Source of the DNA: DATCLS01 sp036563805
GTDB taxonomy: Bacteria; Actinomycetota; Acidimicrobiia; Acidimicrobiales; VFJN01
Assembly: GCA_036563805.1 (NCBI GenBank)
Contig: DATCLS010000011.1
Span: 1-35,168 of the forward strand
DNA: 35,168 bases
Direction of reading: 5' to 3'
Of the stretch, positions 29,732-35,168 are shown piece after piece (the first letter of the stretch is position 1; the number at the start of each line of letters is the position of its first letter). The notes under the pieces were generated by a model. That model was not told the DNA's origin, did not search any database, and saw only the letters and a program-made list of their open reading frames with translations. A program made the position numbers and the translations under genes.

Positions 29732-30961
29732 ATGGCGGTCGCCGAGAGCACGGCCGGGGGCGCAGCGGACGGCGGGGACGTCTACTACGACCCGTTCGAC
29801 GTCGGGATCAACGCCGACCCCTACCCCACCTACGCCCGCCTCCGCGACGAGGCGCCCGTCTACTACAACGAGCGCTACGACTTCTGGGCCCTGTCCCGCC
29901 ACGAGGACGTCGAGCGGGCGCTGCGCGACTGGCAGACCTACTCCAGCTCGCGGGGCGACATCCTCGAGGTCGTCAAGTCGGGCATGACCGAGGCGCCGGC
30001 CGGCGTGCTGCTGTGGGAGGACCCGCCGCTGCACGCCGTCCATCGGGGGATCCTGTCGCGGGTGTTCACGCCCCGGCGCATGGCCGCGCTGGAGCCCCAG
30101 ATCCGCGAGTACTGCGCCCGCTGCCTCGACCCGCTCGTCGGCGGCGACCGCTTCGACTTCGTCGAGGACCTCGGCCGGCAGATGCCCATGCGGGTGATCG
30201 GCATGCTGCTCGGCATCCCGGAGTCCGACCAGGAGCAGATCCGCGACAAGGCCGACGCCGACCTGCGAACGGTGCCGGGCAAGCCGATGAAGACCGACCT
30301 CGACAAGCTGCTCAGCGGCGAGCTGTTCGAGGAGTACATCGACTGGCGGGCCAAGAACCCGTCGGACGACCTCATGACCCAGCTCCTCACCACGGAGTTC
30401 GAGGACGAGAAGGGCGAGCGGCGGCGACTGACCCGGGGCGAGGTCCTCACCTACACGACGGTCCTGGCCGGCGCCGGCAACGAGACCACCAACCGCCTCA
30501 TCGGCTGGCTGGGCAAGGTGCTGGCCGACCACCCCGACCAGCGCCGGGAGCTGGTCGAGAACCGGGCGCTCATCCCCAACGCCATCGAGGAGACGCTGCG
30601 CTACGAGCCCACGGGCCCGCACACGGCGCGATGGATGGCCAAGGAGGCCGAGTTGCACGGCCGGACCATCCCGGCGGGGAGCGCCGTGCTGCTCCTCATC
30701 GGGGCCGCCTGCCGCGACGAGCGCCGCTACGCCGACCCCGACCGCTTCGACATCCACCGCACCGACGGCCAGCACCTGGTGTTCGGCTACGGCGTCCACT
30801 ACTGCCTGGGTGCGGCGCTGGCCCGGCTGGAGGGGCGGGTGGCGCTCGACGAGATCCTGAACCGCTTCCCCGAGTGGGAGGTCGACGAGGCCAACTGCAA
30901 GCTGGCGCCGACCTCGACCGTCCGGGGCTGGGAGCGGCTCCCCACCTACGTGGGCGGGTAG
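29732..30961 (+). CDS. Cytochrome P450
   Basis: 409 residues from ATG 29732 (GGGGGG 6-11 nt upstream). I-helix AGAGNETTNRL, K-helix ExxR as ETLR, and haem loop LVFGYGVHYCLGAALARLEG with the thiolate Cys near residue 358. It belongs to the soluble actinobacterial P450s that need external ferredoxin and reductase. Opening segment YYDPFDVGINADPYPTYARLRDEAPVYYNE is standard. Substrate unknown; the following SDR suggests hydroxylation then oxidation of an alcohol (inference). It differs clearly from the P450 at 5487, so the two are not a recent duplication. Regulated, most likely, by the divergent TetR. Confidence 0.95.
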   Translation: MAVAESTAGGAADGGDVYYDPFDVGINADPYPTYARLRDEAPVYYNERYDFWALSRHEDVERALRDWQTYSSSRGDILEVVKSGMTEAPAGVLLWEDPPLHAVHRGILSRVFTPRRMAALEPQIREYCARCLDPLVGGDRFDFVEDLGRQMPMRVIGMLLGIPESDQEQIRDKADADLRTVPGKPMKTDLDKLLSGELFEEYIDWRAKNPSDDLMTQLLTTEFEDEKGERRRLTRGEVLTYTTVLAGAGNETTNRLIGWLGKVLADHPDQRRELVENRALIPNAIEETLRYEPTGPHTARWMAKEAELHGRTIPAGSAVLLLIGAACRDERRYADPDRFDIHRTDGQHLVFGYGVHYCLGAALARLEGRVALDEILNRFPEWEVDEANCKLAPTSTVRGWERLPTYVGG

Positions 30962-30983
30962 GGGCGGGTCGGTCGGATCCGTG

Positions 30984-31002
30984 CTAAACACACGTTCAAC
31001 AC
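30984..31002. promoter_or_regulatory. Second copy of the tetR/P450 operator-like element
   Basis: CTAAACACACGTTCAACAC shares TAAACAC, GTT and CAC at the same spacing with 29700-29718. It starts 22 bp after the P450 stop and ends 64 bp before the SDR start, marking a second promoter of the same regulon. Confidence 0.6.
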
Positions 31003-31017
31003 GCCGTTCGACAGGGT

Positions 31018-31044
31018 CGTCCCGCCGTCCGACACGGCGGGACG
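31018..31044 (+). terminator. Perfect 11-bp hairpin between P450 and SDR
   Basis: Arms 31018-31028 and 31034-31044 are perfectly complementary around CCGAC. It stands between the operator-like element and the SDR ribosome site. It may end P450 transcription or fold in the SDR leader. No T-tract follows. Confidence 0.5.
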
Positions 31045-31066
31045 CCGGACCCCCGGGGAGGATGTG

Positions 31067-31813
31067 ATGGGAGAGCTCGACGGCAAGGTGGCGGTCATCA
31101 CCGGCGCAGGATCGGGCATGGGCCGGTCCTCGGCCAAGATCTTCGTGCGGGAGGGGGCCAAGGTCCTGGCAGCCGACATCAGCGGCCAGCAGAAGGAGAC
31201 CGCCGAGGAGCTCGGCGACGCGGTCGTGCCCTTCCAGGTCGACGTGTCCCAGGAGTCGCAGGTCGAGGCCATGTTCGCCGCCGCGGTCGAGGCGTTCGGC
31301 CGGGTCGACGCCGTGCTCAACGTGGCCGGCATCGGCAGCGCCGCCCCGCTCGCCGACCTGAGCTACGACGAGTGGCGCCGGGTCATGGCCGTCAACCTCG
31401 ACGGCGTGCTGTTCGGCACCAAGCACGGCATCCGCACGATGATCCCCACCGGCGGGGGCGCCATCGTCAACTGGTCGTCGACCGGTGGCCTGAACGCGTC
31501 GGTCCTGCCGGTCAGCGCGTATTCGGCCACCAAGGCCGGGGTGATCTCGGTGACCAAGTCGGCGGCCGTCGAGTACGCCGACAAGAACATCCGGGTCAAC
31601 GCCATCTGCCCCGGCTTCGTCGAGACCCCGCTGTCCGGCGGGCCCGGCTCGGCCGAGCGCTTCCCCCAGGTCGTGCAGGGCCAGGCCATCAAGCGGGGCG
31701 CCCACCCCGACGAGATCGCCGAGGTGGCCTCGTTCCTGGCCTCCGACCGGGCCAGCTTCATGACCGGAGCCATCGTCCCGGTCGACGGCGGGCAGTCGGC
31801 CCGCCTGGCCTAG
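31067..31813 (+). CDS. SDR family NAD(P)-dependent oxidoreductase
   Basis: 248 residues, the classical SDR length. TGAGSGMG cofactor motif (residues 12-19), Asp after strand 2 (LAADIS) suggesting NAD(H), NVAG in place of NNAG, catalytic Ser in NWSSTGG and Y-x3-K as YSATK, and the C-terminal GAIVPVDGGQ. GGGGAGG sits 5 nt before ATG 31067; GTG 31064 is a weaker alternative. It likely oxidises an alcohol made by the P450 upstream. Sixteen bases separate its stop from the next SDR, so the genes to 33749 look like one operon. Confidence 0.93.
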   Translation: MGELDGKVAVITGAGSGMGRSSAKIFVREGAKVLAADISGQQKETAEELGDAVVPFQVDVSQESQVEAMFAAAVEAFGRVDAVLNVAGIGSAAPLADLSYDEWRRVMAVNLDGVLFGTKHGIRTMIPTGGGAIVNWSSTGGLNASVLPVSAYSATKAGVISVTKSAAVEYADKNIRVNAICPGFVETPLSGGPGSAERFPQVVQGQAIKRGAHPDEIAEVASFLASDRASFMTGAIVPVDGGQSARLA

Positions 31814-31829
31814 GGGCGCCGGGCTCGTC

Positions 31830-32690
31830 GTGACCGCATCGGGGGGCGTCGAGCACGGGGGCGCCGGCGGCCCGGCCTCGGCCTCGGCTTCGGCTTCGGC
31901 CGGGGGCGCAGGCGGCGAGGCGCCGAGCGCCGGGCCGCGGGTAGCGGGGCCGCGGGTCGCCGTCGTCACCGGCGGGGCCTCGGGCCTGGGCCTCGCCATC
32001 TGCCGCCACCTGGCCCGCCAGGGGCGGCGGGTGGCGGTCCTCGACATCGACGGCGACGCCGCCGACCGGGCGGCGCGCGACCTGGCCGCCGCCGGGACCG
32101 AGGCCACGTCGGCCCGAGTCGACGTCGCCGACCGGGCCGCGGTCGACGCCGCCTACGACAAGGTCCGGGCCGACCTCGGCCCCATCCATATCGTGGTGAC
32201 CAGCGCGGCGATCGCGTCGTTCCGGCCGTTCGAAGAGATCACGCTCGACGAGTGGAACGCCACGCTGGCCGTGAACCTCACCGGCACGTTCCACTGCCTG
32301 CAGGCCGCCATCCCCGACATGGTGGCGGCCCGGTGGGGGCGCATCGTCACCCTGTCGTCGGCCGCCGGCCAGGTCGGGTCGGTCCGCCAGGCCCACTACT
32401 CGGCCTCCAAGGGCGGCACGATCGCGCTGACCAAGGCGCTGGCGCAGGAGTACGCCCGGCGCGGGATCACCGTGAACACGATCCCGCCGTTCAGCGCCGA
32501 CACGCCGATGCTGCGGGCCGCCCAGAGCGCCGGCGACCTGCCGGGCCACGACGTCGTGGCCCGGATGATCCCGGCGGGCCGCCTCGCCACCGGCGACGAC
32601 ATCGCCGCCGCCTGCGCGTTCCTGTGCTCGGAGGAGGCGGGCTACATCACCGGCCAGGTCATCGCCGTCAACGGCGGGGCCGTCGTCTAG
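31830..32690 (+). CDS. SDR family oxidoreductase with low-complexity N-terminus
   Basis: 286 residues. The first 40 residues are a Gly/Ala/Ser stretch (ASASASASAGGAGG) before the Rossmann fold starts with VAVVTGGASGLGLAI. NAD-type Asp (VLDIDG), SAAI in place of NNAG, catalytic Ser in TLSSAAGQVG, Y-x3-K as YSASK and GQVIAVNGGAVV at the end. The extension is encoded by alternating CCTCGG/CTTCGG hexamers and is not part of the SDR fold; the start at GTG 31830 is the only one near the previous gene, but a downstream start after the repeat would also leave a complete enzyme. Substrate unknown. Confidence 0.88.
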   Translation: MTASGGVEHGGAGGPASASASASAGGAGGEAPSAGPRVAGPRVAVVTGGASGLGLAICRHLARQGRRVAVLDIDGDAADRAARDLAAAGTEATSARVDVADRAAVDAAYDKVRADLGPIHIVVTSAAIASFRPFEEITLDEWNATLAVNLTGTFHCLQAAIPDMVAARWGRIVTLSSAAGQVGSVRQAHYSASKGGTIALTKALAQEYARRGITVNTIPPFSADTPMLRAAQSAGDLPGHDVVARMIPAGRLATGDDIAAACAFLCSEEAGYITGQVIAVNGGAVV

Positions 32691-32735
32691 GGGTCCGCGG
32701 AGGGACCGTCCGAGGGACCGAGGAGGGGGACTGCG

Positions 32736-33749
32736 ATGGAGACCGCGAGGGGCCCTGCGAGGGACACCGCACGATCCGGGCCGCGACCGTTCCGCTTCGG
32801 CTTCACCGGCGGGGCGTCGTCGAAGCGGGCCAAGCTGCTCGAGTCGGCCCGCACCGTCGAGGCGCTCGGGTACTCGACGTTCGGCCTGGCCGACCACTTC
32901 GTGCGGCCGTTCGCCCCGCTGGTCGCCGGCATGGCCGTGGCCGACGCCACCACCACGCTGCGCATCACCCAGACCGTCCTGGCCCAGGACTTCCGGAACC
33001 CCGCCGTGCTGGCCAAGGAGCTCGCCACCCTCGACGTGCTGTCGGAGGGGCGGCTCCAGGTCGGCCTCGGGGCGGGCTGGCTGCGCCAGGAGTACGAGGA
33101 CGCCGGCCTGCGCTTCGAGCCCGCTGCAGTGCGCATCGAGCGGCTCGAGGAGACCGCCGTCATCCTCAAGGGCCTGTTCGCCGGCGGGCCGTTCAGCTTC
33201 TCGGGCGCGCACTACACGATCCACGAGCTGGAGGGCCGGCCGGCGCCCGTCCAGCAGCCGCGGCCGCCGATCATGATCGGCGGCGGGGGGCGGAAGGTCC
33301 TGTCGGTCGCCGCCCGCCAGGCCGACATCGTCCAGCTCATGCCGAGCAACCGGGGCGGGATGACGTCGCTCGACCCGTCGCAGTTCTCGGCTCCGGCCAT
33401 CGAGGAGAAGATCGGCTGGATCCGCGACGCGGCCGGCAGCCGGTTCGACGAGATCGAGCTGAGCGCCCAGCTGCTCGAGTGCGCCGTGACCGACCGGCCC
33501 GAGGAGCACCTGAGCGACCTGGCCGACCGCATCGCGAAGGTCATCGGGCGCATGGGCGGCGGGCGGATCGACCTCGGGGAGGACGACCTGCGGCGCTCGC
33601 CCATCGTCGCCGTCGGGTCGCTCGACGAGGTGTGCGAGAAGCTGATCGCCACCCGCGAGACGTACGGCATCAGCTACTTCGCCGCCCCCGTCGACGCCCG
33701 CCCCGAGGTGCTGGCGCCCGTCATCGAGGCGCTGGCCGAGCATGGGTAG
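32736..33749 (+). CDS. LLM-class F420-dependent oxidoreductase
   Basis: 337 residues. FRFGFTGGASSKRAKLLESA, then ALGYSTFGLADHFVRP, KELATLDVLSEGRLQVGLGAGW, and PPIMIGGGGRKVLSVAARQADIV are characteristic of the actinobacterial F420-dependent LLM family. It follows two SDRs at 45 bp and is probably co-transcribed. GAGGAGGGGG before ATG 32736 is a strong ribosome site. F420-dependent oxidation or reduction of an unknown metabolite; together with the P450 and SDRs it suggests stepwise oxidation of a hydrophobic compound. Confidence 0.92.
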   Translation: METARGPARDTARSGPRPFRFGFTGGASSKRAKLLESARTVEALGYSTFGLADHFVRPFAPLVAGMAVADATTTLRITQTVLAQDFRNPAVLAKELATLDVLSEGRLQVGLGAGWLRQEYEDAGLRFEPAAVRIERLEETAVILKGLFAGGPFSFSGAHYTIHELEGRPAPVQQPRPPIMIGGGGRKVLSVAARQADIVQLMPSNRGGMTSLDPSQFSAPAIEEKIGWIRDAAGSRFDEIELSAQLLECAVTDRPEEHLSDLADRIAKVIGRMGGGRIDLGEDDLRRSPIVAVGSLDEVCEKLIATRETYGISYFAAPVDARPEVLAPVIEALAEHG

Positions 33750-33764
33750 GAGCGGGGCCGCCGG

Positions 33765-33857
33765 GTGGCGGCCGGCGGCAACTTCTTCCAGGCCGCGGGG
33801 ACGCTGACCACCACCATCGACGGGCGCGTCCACCGTCAGCCCGCCAACGGGACCTGA
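33765..33857 (+). pseudogene. 30-codon in-frame segment after the LLM gene, possible gene remnant
   Basis: In the same frame as the LLM gene, just after its TAG stop, the DNA reads through a protein-like segment from GTG 33765 (MAAGGNFFQAAGTLTTTIDG, then RVHRQPANGT) to TGA 33857. It has a natural amino-acid mix, unlike chance frames in this DNA, but is far too short for a domain I know. It could be the end of a deleted gene, a separate small ORF, or a C-terminal extension reached only by stop read-through. Confidence 0.3.
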
Positions 33858-34187
33858 GCCGGCGCGTGCCCGGGCCGGTGTTCGGGTCTGGCCGGGCCCC
33901 TCGCCCGGCGGGGCCGGGCCTGGCCGGGGCTCGGATTTGACTGGGTTCCCTGGCCAGGACTTTCGACCGGGGCGCGGCCGGTCTCCGGCCCGGCCGGAGC
34001 CTCTGGCCTGGTCTTATTGGCCCGCCCGACCGAGAGCCGCGTTTGCCGCAGGCGGCGCGTGGGTTCGCGCTCACTGTGGTAATACGTGTGTCGAAGTTCA
34101 CTGCTGGGTCGGCAGACGGACGTCGGGTTGGGGCGGCGGCGTGCTGGGTCGCCGGACAGCATCGGCTGACGCGCTTCGGGGGTCGTC
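33858..34187. other. 330 bp without a gene upstream of the sensor
   Basis: The first half is rich in GGCCGG-type words and holds a 7-bp hairpin CTCCGGC-CCG-GCCGGAG (33983-33999) followed by TGGTCTTATT, a plausible end for the SDR-LLM operon. The second half is less GC-rich and includes TAATAC (34080-34085), a possible -10 for the sensor gene. Open frames here have no protein-like composition. Confidence 0.55.
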
Positions 34188-35168
34188 GTGCGCCGAATCC
34201 CTATCCGCCTGAAACTCGCCGCCGCTCTGGCCGTGCCGCTCCTGGCGCTGGCCGCGCTCACTGCGTACGAGGTGGTGAGCACGGCGCGGGCGGTGGGCGA
34301 GATCCGGGAGCAGACGGAGCTGGCCCGCTCGGCGATCGGGCCGGCGGGCCTGATCACGACGCTGCAGAACGAGCGGACCTGGACACTGGTGGAGCTGGTC
34401 GGGTTCGAGTCCATGCTCACGGGCCAGACCGAGGGCTACGACCAGAACCGGGCCGACACCGATGCGTCCATCGCCGCCTTCCGGGAGGAGATCACCTCCC
34501 GGGGCGGCCGGGTGGCCGAGGCCTACGGGGAGACGCTCGACGGCCTGGAGCAGGAGGTCCAGGCCATCCGGGCCGACGTCGACGCCTTCACCGCGCCCCG
34601 GACGCTCAGCAACCTCGACTTCGCCCGGTCGGTGTTCGAGCGCTACACCGCGCTCGTCGTGCCGCTGTTCGACGCCACGACGCGGGTGGCCTACGACGTG
34701 AACGACGCCGAGCTGCGCCAGGGCGCCCAGCTGGCCGACACGGTCACCCGGCAGATCGAGACGATGTCGCAGCTGCTGATCGAGACCCTGGCCAGCGCTC
34801 TGGTGTCACCCGGCGGCGTCGACGAGCCGGCCGAGATCGACACCATCTCGGGCCTGCACGCCGACTTCCAGCACCTGAACGACGTGATGCGGTCGGCCAC
34901 CGGCGTGTACGGGGAGATCGCCGAGGAATGGTTCCCCACCGACCTGGTCGAGAACGCCGACGCCATCGTCGAGGAGGCCATCACGACCGGTCGCATCGGC
35001 AACCTCGACCGGGTGCTCGCCTCGATGAACGTGCCGCGCGACGAGGGGTATGTGGGTTATCAGGAGGCGGTCCACGCGGCGATCAACGAGCGGGCCGATC
35101 ACCTCAACGATTCGGCCGAGGCCCGGCGCCTGTGGTTGAGCGCCCTGGCGGTGCTGGCGCTGGGGGCC
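34188..35168 (+). CDS. Membrane sensor with nitrate/nitrite-sensing-type domain (partial, 3' end off window)
   Basis: 327 residues visible from GTG 34188 (GGGGG about 6 nt upstream). A membrane anchor (RIPIRLKLAAALAVPLLALAAL in residues 3-24) is followed by a long, nearly all-helical extracytoplasmic domain with LQNERTWTLVELVGFE, VFERYTALVVPLFDATTRVAYD and VTRQIETMSQLLIETLASAL, the pattern of NIT (nitrate/nitrite-sensing) domains. A second transmembrane helix begins at LWLSALAVLALGA where the window ends, so HAMP and kinase or methyl-accepting domains are expected beyond it. In actinobacteria such proteins often head 'conservon' operons with Roadblock and GTPase genes; that cannot be tested here. 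Confidence 0.82.
   Translation, partial: MRRIPIRLKLAAALAVPLLALAALTAYEVVSTARAVGEIREQTELARSAIGPAGLITTLQNERTWTLVELVGFESMLTGQTEGYDQNRADTDASIAAFREEITSRGGRVAEAYGETLDGLEQEVQAIRADVDAFTAPRTLSNLDFARSVFERYTALVVPLFDATTRVAYDVNDAELRQGAQLADTVTRQIETMSQLLIETLASALVSPGGVDEPAEIDTISGLHADFQHLNDVMRSATGVYGEIAEEWFPTDLVENADAIVEEAITTGRIGNLDRVLASMNVPRDEGYVGYQEAVHAAINERADHLNDSAEARRLWLSALAVLALGA

Noticed and set aside
33900..34187. Possible riboswitch or structured RNA upstream of the sensor gene
   Set aside because: I checked for c-di-GMP-type conserved blocks and found none; only a short hairpin and a possible -10 box are supportable.
33937..34212. Plus-strand open frame of 91 codons before the sensor
   Set aside because: Composition is not protein-like, it has no ribosome site, and it overlaps the sensor start.
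1..35168. Mobile elements, prophage, CRISPR array, tRNA or rRNA genes
   Set aside because: No transposase, integrase, cas gene, regularly spaced repeat array or tRNA-like cloverleaf was recognised; the tandem repeats are coding or very short.

Overview
The window is very GC-rich bacterial chromosome with strongly GC-biased third codon positions, GTG and TTG starts, several probable leaderless genes and three luciferase-like (LLM) oxidoreductases, at least two of them F420-type. This suggests a high-GC actinobacterium, probably of the Acidimicrobiia or a related lineage. The lineage is inference from gene families. No rRNA, tRNA, CRISPR array, transposase or phage gene was seen.

Layout. 1-2.1 kb: a YihY/BrkB membrane protein running off the left edge, divergent from a two-domain universal stress protein. 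2.1-2.6 kb: non-coding with two strong hairpins. 2.6-5.4 kb: an SDR overlapping an LLM oxidoreductase, then the DNA-end-binding protein Ku. 5.5-10.3 kb: a reverse-strand cytochrome P450, a small conserved protein and a large MalT-like LuxR regulator. 10.5-12.6 kb: a TetR regulator divergent from a branched-chain amino-acid-type binding lipoprotein. 12.7-14.6 kb: an ArsR-crotonase-small protein operon with ATGA overlaps. 14.7-17.2 kb: a methyltransferase, an F420-type LLM enzyme preceded by a coupled 31-codon ORF, and a DUF7144-type membrane protein. 17.3-21.4 kb: a BioA aminotransferase, an SDR and an acetolactate-synthase-like TPP enzyme. 21.5-27.2 kb: a disulfide-reductase-like flavoprotein divergent from an acyl-CoA dehydrogenase, then an amidohydrolase / DUF35 OB-fold / thiolase-like operon. 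27.2-29.0 kb: AqpZ and ModA. 29.1-33.9 kb: TetR divergent from a P450, followed by two SDRs and an F420-type LLM enzyme. 34.2 kb to the end: the start of a nitrate/nitrite-sensing-domain receptor or kinase.

Functionally this is a catabolic and accessory-oxidation neighbourhood: P450s, SDRs, LLM enzymes, an acyl-CoA dehydrogenase, a crotonase, an amidohydrolase, and a thiolase/DUF35 pair of the kind used in side-chain degradation. No complete pathway or substrate can be assigned. The most interesting signals are regulatory. One is an inverted repeat, TCACCC-N5-GGGTGA, found four times and only between genes (7084, 7133, 17254, 28059); two copies lie before a small gene paired with the LuxR regulator. 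A second is a promoter/operator shared by 15471 and 24183. A third is an operator-like element shared by the P450/TetR gap and a downstream SDR. Others are an ArsR gene whose GTG start sits in the tetraloop of a perfect 12-bp hairpin, a 12-bp tandem repeat that multiplies the start codon at an operon junction, and eight genes with a TANNNT box 6 or 8 nt before the start codon.
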